Origin: Cellulomonas sp. P24
GTDB lineage: Bacteria > Actinomycetota > Actinomycetes > Actinomycetales > Cellulomonadaceae
NCBI RefSeq assembly: GCF_024704385.1
Contig: NZ_JAJDFX010000002.1
Span: 434,001-498,000 of the forward strand
Reading direction: 5' to 3'
DNA: 64,000 nucleotides
The notes below the pieces were generated by a model. It saw only the letters and a list, made by a program, of their open reading frames with translations. It made no database searches and had not been told where the DNA came from. Shown piece by piece: positions 25,657-35,620 of the stretch (position 1 is its first letter; each line of letters begins with the position of its first letter). A program made the translations under genes and the position numbers.

Positions 25657-27225
25657 TCAGCCTAGTGCGGCCGCGGCCCTCAGCTCCGAGGCCAGCCCCT
25701 CGCCCACGCGGGCGCGGAGCGCGGTCCCCTCGGGGGTGTGCTCCTCGGCCTCGATGTCGCCCTCGCCGTGCACCCGGCTGATCAGGTCACCCCGGTGGTA
25801 CGGGATCACGACCTCGACCTGCACCCCCGGGCGAGGAAGCTGGTCGGCGATCAGCGCCTGGAGCTCGTCGATGCCCTCGCCGGTGTGCGCCGAGACCACG
25901 ATCGAGTGGATCTCACGCGACCGGAGCCGCGCGACGACCTCGGGATCGGCCACGTCGACCTTGTTCAGCACGATCACCTCCGGGACGTCCATGGCACCGG
26001 GGATGTCGGCGAGGACGTGCCGGACGGCGGAGATCTGACCCTCCGGGTTCGGGTGCGACGCGTCGACCACGTGGAGCAGCAGGTCCGCGTCGGCGACCTC
26101 CTCGAGGGTCGACCGGAACGCCTCGACCAGCTGGTGCGGGAGCGACCGGACGAACCCGACCGTGTCCGCGAGGGTGTAGACCCGGCCGTCCTCGGTCTGC
26201 GCCCGCCGTACCGTCGGGTCGAGAGTCGCGAACAGGGCGTTCTCCACGAGCACGCCGGCACCCGTGAGGCGATTCAGGAGCGAGGACTTCCCCGCGTTCG
26301 TGTAGCCGGCGATCGCGACCGAGGGGATCGCGTGCCGCTTCCGCGAGGACCGCTTGGTGGCCCGCGAGGGCTCCATCGCGGCGATCTCACGCCGCAGCTT
26401 CGCCATCCGGTTCCGGATCTTCCGGCGATCGAGCTCCATCTTCGTCTCACCAGGGCCGCGAGAGCCCATGCCGGCCGCGGCCCCACCGACCTGACCACCA
26501 GCCTGCCGGGACATCGACTCGCCCCAGCCGCGCAGACGGGGAAGCAGGTACTCGAGCTGAGCGAGCTCGACCTGAACCTTGCCCTCCCGGGACTTCGCGT
26601 GCTGCGCGAAGATGTCCAGGATCAGCGCCGTGCGGTCCACGACCTTCACCTTGACGATGTCCTCGAGCGCACGACGCTGGGACGGTGCCAGCTCGCCATC
26701 GACCACGACGGTGTCGGCACCGGACGACGCGACGACCGCCGCGAGCTCGACGGCCTTCCCCGACCCGAGGTAGGTGCCCGGATCGGGCTTCTGGCGGCGC
26801 TGGAGCATCCCGTCGAGGACGACCGATCCCGCCGTCTCCGCGAGGGCGGCGAGCTCGGCGAGCGAGTTCTCCGCGTCGGTGACCGTCCCGGATCCCCAGA
26901 GCCCGACGAGGACGACCCGCTCGAGCCGCAGCTGCCGGTACTCGACCTCGGTCACGTCCTGGAGCTCGGTCGACAGGTTCGCGACGCGCCGGAGCGAGGT
27001 CCGCTCCTCGAGGTCGATCTGATCGCCGTCGTAGGCCGAGTGGATCGTCACCCCGTCGTGCAGCGTCCGGCCGGCCCGTGCCAGCACCCGCGCGACGACG
27101 TCGTCCGCCACGTCCTGGGTGCTGCGCGGCGCGCCTGCCTCGACGACGCTCGCGACGCTCTCGCCTGCGGTGCCACGGGTCCCGCCGTCGGCGCTGCCCT
27201 GGTCGTCGTACTGCGGATCGGTCAC
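25657..27225 (-). CDS. hflX: Ribosome-associated GTPase HflX
   Basis: 522 aa from GTG 27225 (SD GGGAG). The N-terminal HflX domain includes LGSGKAVELAAVVASSGAD and the conserved FAQHAKSREGKVQVELAQLEYLLPRL. A Gly-rich GGQVGGAAAGMGSRGPGETK loop is followed by the G domain: AIAGYTNAGKSSLLNRLTG (G1), DTVGFVRSLPHQLVEAF (G3), and VLNKVD (G4). HflX splits stalled 70S ribosomes, and in actinobacteria is linked to antibiotic tolerance. First gene of the hflX-AAC(3)-dinG operon; divergent from the methyltransferase gene across 156 bp. Confidence 0.95.
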   Translation of the reverse strand: MTDPQYDDQGSADGGTRGTAGESVASVVEAGAPRSTQDVADDVVARVLARAGRTLHDGVTIHSAYDGDQIDLEERTSLRRVANLSTELQDVTEVEYRQLRLERVVLVGLWGSGTVTDAENSLAELAALAETAGSVVLDGMLQRRQKPDPGTYLGSGKAVELAAVVASSGADTVVVDGELAPSQRRALEDIVKVKVVDRTALILDIFAQHAKSREGKVQVELAQLEYLLPRLRGWGESMSRQAGGQVGGAAAGMGSRGPGETKMELDRRKIRNRMAKLRREIAAMEPSRATKRSSRKRHAIPSVAIAGYTNAGKSSLLNRLTGAGVLVENALFATLDPTVRRAQTEDGRVYTLADTVGFVRSLPHQLVEAFRSTLEEVADADLLLHVVDASHPNPEGQISAVRHVLADIPGAMDVPEVIVLNKVDVADPEVVARLRSREIHSIVVSAHTGEGIDELQALIADQLPRPGVQVEVVIPYHRGDLISRVHGEGDIEAEEHTPEGTALRARVGEGLASELRAAAALG

Positions 27226-27381
27226 GTGCTCCCTCTCGTTCGGTGGTACCAGCCTGACACGTGCCGTCGACGCTCGGCCACGCAATTCGCTACCGGCGCA
27301 CGCGAGCCGGTCGAAGCCACGACCACACAGGTGCAGCGGCCGCGTCCGGGCGGGTGCCGTCGGGCGGATAGGGTCGCGGAC

Positions 27382-28005
27382 GTGAGCGACGACCACTACT
27401 TCACCGCGCGCCCGGCGTCAGCCGAGGACCGACGCCTGCTTCGCGTGACGCTCGCCGGGCGCGACGTCGAGGTCGAGACCGCCGGCGGGATCTTCTCCCC
27501 CGGGCGCGTCGACCTCGGCACCCAGGTCCTCCTGCGAACCGTGCCAGCAGCGCCCAGCACCGGCGACCTGCTGGACCTCGGGTGCGGGTGGGGCCCCGTC
27601 GCGCTGACGCTCGCCCTCGACGCACCGCAGGCCCACGTCTGGGCGGTGGACGTCAACGAGAGGGCGCTCGACCTCGTCGCGCGCAACGCCCGCCGGCTCG
27701 GCCTGGACAACGTCACGGCCTGCACCCCCGACGCGGTCCCGGCCACCACGCGCTTCGCCGCGATCTGGTCGAACCCGCCGATCCGCGTCGGCAAGGAGGC
27801 GCTGCACGCGATGATGCGGCGGTGGCTGCCGCTCCTCGCCGCGGACGCGAGCGCGCACCTGGTCGTGCAGCGCAACCTGGGCGCGGACACGCTGCACCGC
27901 TGGCTCGAGGAGCACCTCCCCGAGATCCTCGACGGTCGCGACGCGACGGTCGAGCGGGTCGCGAGCGCCAAGGGCTTCCGGGTCCTCGAGGTCCGCGCCG
28001 ACTGA
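27382..28005 (+). CDS. RsmC-like class I SAM-dependent methyltransferase
   Basis: 207 aa from GTG 27382, with -10 TAGGGT (27369-27374) 7 nt upstream (leaderless). It begins VSDDHYFTARPASAEDRRLLRV, as in the MTS-domain family. SAM motif I is DLLDLGCGWGPVALTLAL, then VWAVDVNERALDLVARNA, and the catalytic NPPI motif is WSNPPIRVGKEALH. The last is typical of N2-guanine rRNA methyltransferases (RsmC/RsmD type). 23S or 16S rRNA is the likely target; position unknown. It ends 2 bp from the convergent thioredoxin gene. Confidence 0.83.
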   Translation: MSDDHYFTARPASAEDRRLLRVTLAGRDVEVETAGGIFSPGRVDLGTQVLLRTVPAAPSTGDLLDLGCGWGPVALTLALDAPQAHVWAVDVNERALDLVARNARRLGLDNVTACTPDAVPATTRFAAIWSNPPIRVGKEALHAMMRRWLPLLAADASAHLVVQRNLGADTLHRWLEEHLPEILDGRDATVERVASAKGFRVLEVRAD

Positions 28006-28007
28006 CC

Positions 28008-28391
28008 TCAGGCCGTCACGAGAGCGCGCGCCGCGGCGACGGTCGGCACACCCGTCAACCGGTGCCGCACCGCTCCCGTCCCGTCGAGCACGAGCACCGT
28101 GGGGGTCTGCACGATCTCGAGCGTCTCGGCGAGGTCCTGGTCCCTCACGACGTCCAGCTCGAGGTGCACCACCCCGTCGGACGTCGCGGCGACACGCTCG
28201 AGCACCTGCCGCGTCATCCGGCACGGCCCGCAGAAGGCGCTCGAGAACTGCACGAACGTCAGGCGCTCTCCGAGAGGTGCCCCGAGCTCGCTCGCGCTCA
28301 ACCGCTCTGTGCTCAACCGCTCGGTGCTCATCCGCCCTGTGCTCGACAACCCTGTGCTCGACAACCCCGTGCTCGACAACCCCGTGCTCAC
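28008..28391 (-). CDS. Thioredoxin-family protein with tandem-repeat N-terminus
   Basis: 127 aa from GTG 28391, which overlaps the dapF stop (GTGA). The first 30 residues are six 5-aa units (VSTGL, SSTGL, SSTGL, SSTGR, MSTER, LSTER) encoded by a 15-bp array. The thioredoxin core follows: FVQFSSAFCGPCRMTRQVL with Cys54/Cys57 (CGPC), TPTVLVLDGTGAV and a short C-terminal helix. The fold is compact, so it is a minimal thioredoxin. Internal ATG at 28331 or TTG codons in the array could also initiate. Reducing partner and substrates are unknown. Confidence 0.83.
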   Translation of the reverse strand: MSTGLSSTGLSSTGLSSTGRMSTERLSTERLSASELGAPLGERLTFVQFSSAFCGPCRMTRQVLERVAATSDGVVHLELDVVRDQDLAETLEIVQTPTVLVLDGTGAVRHRLTGVPTVAAARALVTA

Positions 28392-28392
28392 G
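28303..28392. repeat. 15-bp tandem repeat at the thioredoxin start
   Basis: Six in-frame 15-bp units (plus-strand core CTGTGCTCGAC); the three nearest dapF are almost identical and the others diverged. The array covers the GTG start, the 4-bp overlap with dapF and 30 codons. Confidence 0.9.
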
Positions 28393-29314
28393 ACGCCGTC
28401 AGCGCCGCGAGATCCACCTGTGCCGTCGCGACCAGCTCGGCCGGTCCGGCGAGCTCCACCGTGCCGGAGTCCAGCATGCTGACACGGACCGTACCGCCCG
28501 GCACGTCCACGAGCCAGACGTCGGGAGCGTCCGGGCCGGCCCAGCTGCGCACCGCGAGGGCTGCGGCGCACGCCCCGGTCCCGCACGACCGTGTCTCGCC
28601 GACGCCACGCTCGTGCACCCGCATCCGCACGCGACCGAGCGTCCCCCCGTGCCCGTCCGGCGACTCGCCGAGCGGGACCACGAGCTCGACGTTCGTCCCG
28701 TTCGGAGGCGTCGGGCTCACCGTCGGCGCATGCGTCAGGTCCACGGTCGCCAGCTCCGCGAGCCCCGAGAGCGCCAGGACGGTGTGCGGGTTGCCGACCT
28801 CCACGCGCAGTGCCGGGCGGTCCACGTCGAGTCCCGCGACCCGGACCTCGGCGTCGAACCCCTGGTCGACCGCCGCGTCGCCGCCCGGGAGCGTCCACCG
28901 GCCCATCCCGACCGCGTACCAGCCGTTCGGCTCGCGGCGGACCCGTCGGACACCCGCGCGGGTGCCGACAGCGACGACGTCGGCCGCGGCGTCTGCGAGG
29001 CCGAGCCGTTCCAGGAACTTCACGAAGACCCGGACCCCGTTGCCGCACATCTCCGCCACGGACCCGTCCGCGTTGCGATAGTCCATGAACCAGGTCGCCG
29101 ACGCATCCTCGGCGAGCACGCGCGCGCCCTCGGGTACCGACGCGCTCGGCACGAGGCGGATCACGCCGTCTCCCCCGACGCCCGCACGCCGGTCGGTCAG
29201 CGCGCGCACCAGAGCGGGTGTCAGATCCAGCTCGTCCTGCCGATCGTCGATCAGCACGAAGTCGTTCTGGGTGCCGTGCCCCTTGGTCACCTCGAGCAGC
29301 GCGGGCGCGGTCAT
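28388..29314 (-). CDS. dapF: Diaminopimelate epimerase
   Basis: 308 aa. Catalytic cysteines lie in AEMCGNGVRVF (Cys90) and RSCGTGACAAAL (about residue 241), the two-Cys racemase pair of DapF. The N-terminus KGHGTQNDFVLID and RAGVGGDGVI are family motifs. It converts LL- to meso-diaminopimelate for lysine and peptidoglycan. It sits 13 bp downstream of miaA, a conserved actinobacterial order (miaB...miaA-dapF-hflX). Confidence 0.95.
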   Translation of the reverse strand: MTAPALLEVTKGHGTQNDFVLIDDRQDELDLTPALVRALTDRRAGVGGDGVIRLVPSASVPEGARVLAEDASATWFMDYRNADGSVAEMCGNGVRVFVKFLERLGLADAAADVVAVGTRAGVRRVRREPNGWYAVGMGRWTLPGGDAAVDQGFDAEVRVAGLDVDRPALRVEVGNPHTVLALSGLAELATVDLTHAPTVSPTPPNGTNVELVVPLGESPDGHGGTLGRVRMRVHERGVGETRSCGTGACAAALAVRSWAGPDAPDVWLVDVPGGTVRVSMLDSGTVELAGPAELVATAQVDLAALTAS

Positions 29315-29327
29315 GCGCCGGTCCCCG

Positions 29328-30278
29328 TCATGAGCCCAGCGTACGACGGCGCAGGCCAGGGTCGGTGAGCGTGCCGGCGTCGGCCGCCTCGACCAGCTCG
29401 ACGGCTCGCTCGACGAGGTCGGGGGTCCGGGCGTCCAGCCAGTGGACGCGCGGATCCCGACCGAACCAGCCCATCTGCTTGCGGGCCAGCCGACGGGTGT
29501 GCGCGCTGACGCTCTCCCGGGCAGCCGCCAGGTCCCCGTCGCCCGCGAGCGCCGCGATCACCTCCGCGTAGCCGACGGCGCGCGAGGCCGTCCGTCCCAT
29601 CCCGCGCCGCACCAGCCCACGGACCTCGTCCACCAGCCCGGTGCTCCACATACGCGCGACACGGTCCTCCACCCGTCGGTCGAGCACCTCACGGTCGCAG
29701 TCCAGCCCGATCTGCACGGCGGGAACCGCGTAGCGGTGCTCGGGCAGGGTGGCGGAGTACGCCCGCCCGGTCAGCTCGATCACCTCGAGCGCGCGGACGA
29801 TCCGTCGCGCGTTGGCCCTCCCGATCGACGCCGCAGCGACCGGGTCGAGGCGCTCGAGCTCGGCGTGCACCAGTCCGACGCCCTGCTCCTCGACCCGTGC
29901 CTCCCATCGTGCACGCACCTGCGGATCGGTACCGGGGAACGTGATCTCGTCGAGCAGCGCACGGACGTAGAGCCCCGATCCCCCGACGACGACCGGCCGG
30001 GCGCCCCGGGACACGATCTCCGCAAGATCCGCCCGGGCGTGCTCCTGGTAGTGCGCGACCGAAGCCTCCTGGTCGACCTCGAGCACGTCGAGCTGGTGGT
30101 GGACGATGCCTCGACGTTCGTCGACCCGCAGCTTCGCGGTGCCGACGTCCATCCCGCGGTACAGCTGCATGGCGTCGGCGTTGACCACCTCGCCACCGAA
30201 CCGCTCGGCCAGCGCGAGGCCGAGGTCGGACTTGCCCGTCGCCGTCGGCCCCACGACGGCCACGACCGCGGCGGTCAT
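29328..30278 (-). CDS. miaA: tRNA dimethylallyltransferase
   Basis: 316 aa from ATG 30278, overlapping the stop of the preceding gene (ATGA). P-loop GPTATGKS (residues 9-16), [29 protein letters not shown], and the C-terminal [24 protein letters not shown] tRNA-contact region. It transfers dimethylallyl to A37 of tRNAs reading UNN codons; MiaB, also in this window, then thiomethylates it. Confidence 0.95.
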   Translation of the reverse strand: MTAAVVAVVGPTATGKSDLGLALAERFGGEVVNADAMQLYRGMDVGTAKLRVDERRGIVHHQLDVLEVDQEASVAHYQEHARADLAEIVSRGARPVVVGGSGLYVRALLDEITFPGTDPQVRARWEARVEEQGVGLVHAELERLDPVAAASIGRANARRIVRALEVIELTGRAYSATLPEHRYAVPAVQIGLDCDREVLDRRVEDRVARMWSTGLVDEVRGLVRRGMGRTASRAVGYAEVIAALAGDGDLAAARESVSAHTRRLARKQMGWFGRDPRVHWLDARTPDLVERAVELVEAADAGTLTDPGLRRRTLGS

Positions 30279-31141
30279 GACCGCGCCTCGGTGCACCGCC
30301 ACGACGCGGCCACGTGAACCACCCCGAAGGAGCGGATCCTCGCCACGTCGTCGACCTCGACCTCGTCCACCTGGCGGCAGGCGCCGACGAGCACCTGCCA
30401 CGGCGCCCACCCGCTCATGCCGAGGTCACCGGCCGCGTCGGGGTCCAGGTCTTCCAGACGACGGCGGGCCTCACGTCCGCCGTCCACGAGAAGCTCGGCC
30501 ACGTCCCGGTCGGCGCCCGGTGCACGGTCATCCGCGGCCAACGGCGCCTCGGGACCGTTCCGCGCGCTCAGGCTGCCAGCGACCACGAGGCCGAGGTTCT
30601 CGTCCGTGTCGGCCCGTGCCAGTGCGCGGCCCTGCGCCCGGAGCTCCTCGACCCGCGAGGCGGCCGTGCGCGCACCCGGTCGCGGCTCGCGCACCTCGAG
30701 TACCTCGAGAACGCCTGGCCAGCTGTCCGGGCTCAGGTGCTCGGTCATCGTGAGGACGGCCGACGCCACGGCCGAGACGGTCACGACGTCCACCCCGGTC
30801 TCCGTGCCGCGCGAGTCGGGTGCACCCGACGTGCCCGCGACCGGCCCGGCGCCCAGACCACGTACGGCATTCGACGCCGTCGCCGAACGCGCCGGGAGCG
30901 GCCAACGGACCTGGTCGTCGGCGATCCCGACCTCACCGAGCCCGGCTCGCCACCCGGTAGCGAGGTGACGGTCCACGCGACCCGGCGCGACCACGACGAC
31001 GCGGTCGACCCCCGAACGGAACATCGTGCCGATCGCGGCAGCGGCCGCGTCGCGCACCGCCGCGAGCCCGCCCTCGTCGCGTCCACCCGCACCCGGGACG
31101 AGCAGGACGGTGCCCGGAACGAGGGCCACGGCGATGAGCAT
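30275..31141 (-). CDS. Class III extradiol dioxygenase LigB-like protein
   Basis: 288 aa from ATG 31141 ([20 protein letters not shown]). The overall pattern (buried N-terminal strand, [21 protein letters not shown], long variable middle, C-terminal [40 protein letters not shown] and [13 protein letters not shown]) matches the actinobacterial LigB-fold proteins encoded between miaB and miaA. The His residues that bind iron in true dioxygenases are not evident, so catalysis is uncertain. It overlaps miaA by 4 bp, which argues for a conserved role linked to that operon. Confidence 0.72.
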   Translation of the reverse strand: MLIAVALVPGTVLLVPGAGGRDEGGLAAVRDAAAAAIGTMFRSGVDRVVVVAPGRVDRHLATGWRAGLGEVGIADDQVRWPLPARSATASNAVRGLGAGPVAGTSGAPDSRGTETGVDVVTVSAVASAVLTMTEHLSPDSWPGVLEVLEVREPRPGARTAASRVEELRAQGRALARADTDENLGLVVAGSLSARNGPEAPLAADDRAPGADRDVAELLVDGGREARRRLEDLDPDAAGDLGMSGWAPWQVLVGACRQVDEVEVDDVARIRSFGVVHVAASWRCTEARS

Positions 31142-31225
31142 GCACCGACGGTACCGAGTGACTGGTGCACTCCCTGCCATCCGATCTGCTGCTGTCGGTG
31201 TCGGGGGCTCGCGGTAGTCTGCCTC

Positions 31226-31798
31226 ATGGGCATCTTCCGGGACGGTCCACTCGGCCGACGGCGGAGGGCAGCACGGCCTGAGGACGCACCGGAGCCCTCC
31301 GACCCGCAGTCGATCGCCTCTGCGACACGGCTGGCGCCCGTGCAGCGCACGCCCGTCGCGCACGACGTCCCGTACCCGCTGACGAGCAGCCGGATCGTGC
31401 ACTGGTTCGAGGCCAACGACTTCAGCTACTTCGTCGACAACGACGGCGACCTCGGCGGCATCTGGCGGGGTCGGCTGTTCTACTTCTTCCTCTTCGGCGA
31501 CGACTCGGAGATCCTGCAGACCCGGGGTCAGTGGAACCGCGAGGTGTCGATCGAGCGCCTCGAGGAGATCCTCGACCACTGCAACGAGTGGAACGCCGAA
31601 CGCATCTGGCCCAAGGCATACGCGCGCGTGCGCGACAACGGCATGGTCCACGTCGTGACCGAGGTCGCGACCGACCTCGAGCCCGGGGTGACGGAGGACC
31701 AGCTCAGCCAGCTGCTCTTCTGCGGGCTGAGCACCGGGTCGATGTTCTTCGACTCCCTCGACGAGCTCTACCCCGACCCGGTGGGGAGCGCACCGTGA
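31226..31798 (+). CDS. YbjN domain-containing protein 1
   Basis: 190 aa from ATG 31226, with -10 TAGTCT (31215-31220) 5 nt upstream. A basic N-terminal ~50 residues precedes the YbjN core: SSRIVHWFEANDFSYFVDNDGDLGGIWRGRLFYFFLFGDD and LEEILDHCNEWNAERIWPKAYARV. YbjN-like domains resemble type III secretion chaperones. In E. coli YbjN affects motility and stress; the actinobacterial role is unknown. It overlaps the next YbjN gene (GTGA). Confidence 0.85.
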   Translation: MGIFRDGPLGRRRRAARPEDAPEPSDPQSIASATRLAPVQRTPVAHDVPYPLTSSRIVHWFEANDFSYFVDNDGDLGGIWRGRLFYFFLFGDDSEILQTRGQWNREVSIERLEEILDHCNEWNAERIWPKAYARVRDNGMVHVVTEVATDLEPGVTEDQLSQLLFCGLSTGSMFFDSLDELYPDPVGSAP

Positions 31799-32622
31799 AC
31801 GCGAACGAGCGGACCGGCTGGCTCGCCCGACTGTTCGGCGAGCCGCACACGAGCTCGGCGCCCGTGGTCGAGAAGATCGAACGCCCGACGCCCCTCACCC
31901 GTGACCGGGTCGCCGCCTACCTCCGCAGCCGTGGCTACCGGTTCGTCATCGATGCCGAGGGCGACCTGACGGGTACCTGGGACGACAACAGGTTCTGGTT
32001 CCTGCTGCTCGGTGACGACGACGAGATCCTCCAGGTGCGGGGACGTTGGCGGCGCCAGCTGCCCGTCGAGCATCGCCGAGCACTCGCGCTCGCGCTCAAC
32101 GACTGGAACCGGGAGCGCATCTGGCCGAAGGTCTACGTGCGCGAGGAGGAGGGCGCACTGTCGCTGTACAGCGAGGTGTCGGTCGACCTGGAACGAGGCG
32201 CGACGGACGCTCAGATCGGGCAGGCCATCGCGTGCGGGCTCGGCACCGGCGTCAAGATGTTCGACGCACTGCTCGGGCTCCTGCCCCCGGGACCCTCGAC
32301 GACAGCCCCGACTGACCGACGGTCAGCTTCGCCGGCCGGGCATGCCCAAGGTGATCGTGCCGCCGACGGCCCCGTGCTCGTGGACGTCCCCGCCAAGCCG
32401 AGCCTGCTCGCGCGCCTCCCAGGCATCACCCGCACGTGTGCGCCGGACGGTGTACAGCCCACCCTGCACCGGGGAGTCCGCCACCAGGTAGTGCGGCGCA
32501 CCGTGCGTGACCTCGACCGTCACGAGGTCGCCGGGTCGCGGCGCACCGAGGTCGGAGCGGCCCGTACGGTCGGGACCGGCTGTGCCCTCGGTGAGGGCAC
32601 CGGGACGGACATCGGCCGGTAG
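31795..32622 (+). CDS. YbjN domain-containing protein 2, C-terminus overlapping miaB
   Basis: 275 aa, GTG 31795 overlapping the upstream gene. The YbjN core ([41 protein letters not shown] ... [19 protein letters not shown]) ends by about residue 165 (LLGLLPPG). The last ~110 residues are Arg/Pro/Ala-rich, with no family resemblance, and are read antisense to the final 300 bp of miaB. The pair of YbjN genes looks like a tandem duplication. The conserved part is convincing; the tail may be read-through after loss of the true stop or a frameshift. Confidence 0.8.
   Translation: MNANERTGWLARLFGEPHTSSAPVVEKIERPTPLTRDRVAAYLRSRGYRFVIDAEGDLTGTWDDNRFWFLLLGDDDEILQVRGRWRRQLPVEHRRALALALNDWNRERIWPKVYVREEEGALSLYSEVSVDLERGATDAQIGQAIACGLGTGVKMFDALLGLLPPGPSTTAPTDRRSASPAGHAQGDRAADGPVLVDVPAKPSLLARLPGITRTCAPDGVQPTLHRGVRHQVVRRTVRDLDRHEVAGSRRTEVGAARTVGTGCALGEGTGTDIGR
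32312..32326. repeat. Short palindrome at the miaB stop
   Basis: CTGACCG-A-CGGTCAG, 7-bp arms, containing the miaB stop codon and lying inside YbjN gene 2. It could act in termination of miaB. Confidence 0.4.
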
Positions 32623-33948
32623 AGCGACGTGCACCAGGCGGTTGTCCGCGGCACGCCCCGAGACGCGCTGCGACGCCCCGTCCTTGCGGCCCTCACCCTC
32701 GGCGATCAGCACCTCGACGGTCCGGCCGACCTGCGCGGCGTTCTCCTCGAGGGCGATCCGGTCCTGCAGGGCGACCAGCCGCTCGTAGCGCTCCTGGACG
32801 ACCGCCTTCGACACCTGATCCGGGAGGTCGGCAGCGGGGGTCCCCGGCCGCGGTGAGTACTGGAACGTGAAGGCCGAGGAGAAGCGCGCCTGCTCGACGA
32901 CCCGCAGCGTCGCGGCGAAGTCCTCCTCGGTCTCTCCGGGGAAGCCGACGATGATGTCGGTCGTGATGGCGGCCTCGGGCATCGCGGCGCGGACCCGGTC
33001 CAGGATGCCCAGGAACTTGTCGGAGCGATACGAGCGCCGCATCGCCCGGAGCACCCGGTCCGAGCCCGACTGGAGCGGCATGTGCAGCTGGGGCATGACC
33101 GTCGGGGTCTCCGCCATCGCCGCGATGACGTCGTCGGTGAACGCAGCCGGGTGCGGCGACGTGAACCGCACCCGCTCGATCCCGTCGACCGCTCCGGTGG
33201 CGCGCAAGAGCTTGGCGAAGGCCGCGCGGTCCCCGAACTCGACCCCGTAGGAGTTGACGTTCTGCCCGAGCAACGTGACCTCGATCGCACCCTGCTCGGC
33301 GAGCGCCGCGACCTCGGCGAGGATGGCGCCAGGCCGCCGGTCGCGTTCCTTGCCCCGCAGGCTGGGGACGATGCAGAACGTGCAGGTGTTGTTGCACCCG
33401 ACGCTGATGGAGACCCAGCCCGCGTACACGGACTCGCGTCGGGTGGGGAGCGTGGAGGGGAACACCTGGAGCGACTCGGCGATCTCCACCTCGGCGCGCG
33501 CATTGTGCCGTGCGCGTTCGAGGAGCACCGGAAGGGCATCGAGGTTGTGCGTACCGAAGACCACGTCGACCCACGGGGCGCGGTCGACGATCCCGGCCCG
33601 GTCCTTCTGCGCGAGGCAGCCGCCGACGGCGATCTGGGTGCCGGGGCGCGCGCGCTTGAGGCTCGCGAGCTGCCCGAGGTTCCCGTACAGCCGGTCCGAC
33701 GCGTTCTCCCGCACCGCGCACGTGTTGATGACGATGACGTCGGCGACGCCCTCGGTCGCCTCCGCACCTGTCGCCGGGACGTAGCCGGCGGCGTCCAGGA
33801 GCCCGGCCATGTGCTCGGAGTCGTGGACGTTCATCTGGCACCCGAGCGTGCGCACCAGATACGTGCGTGGGCCCGCGGCGGTCGCAGCGCCCGTCTCGGG
33901 GGCGGCGGTCAGCGGGATCGGTGTGCGGGGGGTGGCGGTCGTCGACAT
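32323..33948 (-). CDS. miaB: tRNA-2-methylthio-N6-dimethylallyladenosine synthase
   Basis: 541 aa from ATG 33948, with minus-strand -10 TACCCT 7 nt upstream (leaderless); GTG 33951 is the alternative. N-terminal MTTase domain ([24 protein letters not shown] with Fe-S cysteines). Radical-SAM motif is CNNTCTFC, then GQNVNSYG, and a C-terminal TRAM domain ([18 protein letters not shown] ... [13 protein letters not shown]). It methylthiolates i6A37 made by MiaA. The last 300 bp are overlapped antisense by YbjN gene 2. Confidence 0.95.
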   Translation of the reverse strand: MSTTATPRTPIPLTAAPETGAATAAGPRTYLVRTLGCQMNVHDSEHMAGLLDAAGYVPATGAEATEGVADVIVINTCAVRENASDRLYGNLGQLASLKRARPGTQIAVGGCLAQKDRAGIVDRAPWVDVVFGTHNLDALPVLLERARHNARAEVEIAESLQVFPSTLPTRRESVYAGWVSISVGCNNTCTFCIVPSLRGKERDRRPGAILAEVAALAEQGAIEVTLLGQNVNSYGVEFGDRAAFAKLLRATGAVDGIERVRFTSPHPAAFTDDVIAAMAETPTVMPQLHMPLQSGSDRVLRAMRRSYRSDKFLGILDRVRAAMPEAAITTDIIVGFPGETEEDFAATLRVVEQARFSSAFTFQYSPRPGTPAADLPDQVSKAVVQERYERLVALQDRIALEENAAQVGRTVEVLIAEGEGRKDGASQRVSGRAADNRLVHVALPADVRPGALTEGTAGPDRTGRSDLGAPRPGDLVTVEVTHGAPHYLVADSPVQGGLYTVRRTRAGDAWEAREQARLGGDVHEHGAVGGTITLGMPGRRS

Positions 33949-34034
33949 CACCTCAAGGGTACGGTGACCCGCGCCACGGCTCGCACACGACGATCGTGAC
34001 AGGGACCGGTCGGCGAGGAGCCCGACCCGCGCGG

Positions 34035-35516
34035 TCAGCCTGCCGTCGCCGAGGCACGGATCTCCCGGACGACGGTCACCTTGATCTCGCCGGGGTAGGT
34101 GAGATCGGCCTCGATGTGCCGGGCGATCGCCACCGCGAGACCGGGAAGGTCGACGTCCCCGACCTCGCTGGGCTCGACGACGACCCTGACCTCGCGGCCC
34201 GCCGACATCGCGAGCGCACGTCGAACACCCGGGTGCGCCACGACCAGCTGCTCGAGACGGTCCACCCGCTCGATGTACTGGTCGAGCTCCTCACGACGCG
34301 CACCGGGCCGTGCGGCCGACGCCGCGTCTGCGGCCTGGACGAGAATGGCCTCGACGGTCTCGGGGGGCACCTCGTCATGGTGGGCGGCGATCGCGTTGAC
34401 CACCGACGCGCTCTCGCCGGCCCGACGAGCCAGCTCGGCACCGATCAGTGCGTGCGTGCCCTCGATCTCCGCGGGACGCGCCTTGCCGATGTCGTGCAGG
34501 AACGCTGCGCGACGCGCCAGACCGACGTCCGCGCCGATCTCCGCCGCGACCACTGCGGCGATCTGTGCGCACTCGACGAGGTGGTTGAGCACGTTCTGCC
34601 CGTACGAGGTCCGTAGCCGCAGCCGTCCCAGCGTCGTGATGAGGTCCGGGTGCAGATCACCGACGCCGGCGCGTTCGGCGGCGACGTGACCGGCAGCCAC
34701 GGTGCGGTCCTCCGCGCCGGCGAGCGCGTCGGCGTACGCGGCTTCGATGCGCTGCGGGTTGATGCGCCCGTCGGCGATCAGGGCCTCGAGCGCCACCTGG
34801 GCGACCTCGCGCCGCTCAGGGTCGAAGCTGGAGAGCGTGACCGAGTCCAGGGACTCGTCCACCAGGACGTTGACGCCGGTCAGCGCCTCGAACGCCCGGA
34901 TGTTGCGCCCCTCCTTGCCGATGATGCGCCCCTTCATCTCCTCGGAGGGCAGAGAGAGCACCGACACGACCGACTGGGCACTCGTCGGTCCTGCTACACG
35001 CTGGACCGCCGTGCTGAGGATCCGCCGCGCGCGCGCCTCGGCGGTGCGGCGCGCCTTGACCTCGGTGCGACGGACGAGCGAGGCACCGTCGTTGGCGACC
35101 TGGTCCTTGAGCCGGCTCATGAGCGTCGCGCGCGCCTCGTCGGCGCTCAGCCCGCTGATCGACTCCAGGGTCTCGAGGGTGGAGCGCTCGGCTGCGGTGA
35201 TCCGCTCCGCGAGGTTCACCTCGGCGGCATGCAGAGCCTCGGCGCGCACCTCGAGCGCATGAGCCCGGTCGACCGCCTCGGTCTCCGCGGCCCGAACCGC
35301 ACGCTCGCGCACGACGACCTCGTCCACGCGACGCCGCGCGTCTGCGAGCAACGAGCGTGCCTCGTCCTTGATCTCGGCGACATCGGACTCAGCACGCGCA
35401 CGCTGCTCGGCGGCCTCTCGCCGAGCGATGCTCACCAGGATGAGCGCCACCAGGCAGACCAGGAGCAACGCCACGACGACGCCGTACTCACTCGGGACCA
35501 CGGCGACCTCCGACAT
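34035..35516 (-). CDS. rny: Ribonuclease Y
   Basis: 493 aa. One N-terminal membrane helix ([21 protein letters not shown], residues 11-31), a long coiled coil with Glu/Arg/Ala to about residue 170, a KH domain ([21 protein letters not shown]) and an HD domain ([25 protein letters not shown]). A membrane-bound endoribonuclease that starts mRNA decay. It sits in the recA-recX-rny-miaB series. RNase J also occurs in the window, so two of the main RNA-turnover enzymes are encoded within 22 kb. Confidence 0.93.
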   Translation of the reverse strand: MSEVAVVPSEYGVVVALLLVCLVALILVSIARREAAEQRARAESDVAEIKDEARSLLADARRRVDEVVVRERAVRAAETEAVDRAHALEVRAEALHAAEVNLAERITAAERSTLETLESISGLSADEARATLMSRLKDQVANDGASLVRRTEVKARRTAEARARRILSTAVQRVAGPTSAQSVVSVLSLPSEEMKGRIIGKEGRNIRAFEALTGVNVLVDESLDSVTLSSFDPERREVAQVALEALIADGRINPQRIEAAYADALAGAEDRTVAAGHVAAERAGVGDLHPDLITTLGRLRLRTSYGQNVLNHLVECAQIAAVVAAEIGADVGLARRAAFLHDIGKARPAEIEGTHALIGAELARRAGESASVVNAIAAHHDEVPPETVEAILVQAADAASAARPGARREELDQYIERVDRLEQLVVAHPGVRRALAMSAGREVRVVVEPSEVGDVDLPGLAVAIARHIEADLTYPGEIKVTVVREIRASATAG

Positions 35517-35620
35517 CGGGGAACGGACTGCCCGCCATTCTTCCGGAAAGTCGGGCGACTGGTGACCTCACGTGCGTGGGCGCGCGGTGGCGACCTGCGT
35601 CGACACCGCCGGGGCAGGGG

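Noticed and set aside
31531-31794. Longer upstream extension of YbjN gene 2
   Set aside because: That frame is antiparallel in composition to YbjN gene 1 coding; the GTGA overlap at 31795 gives the natural start.
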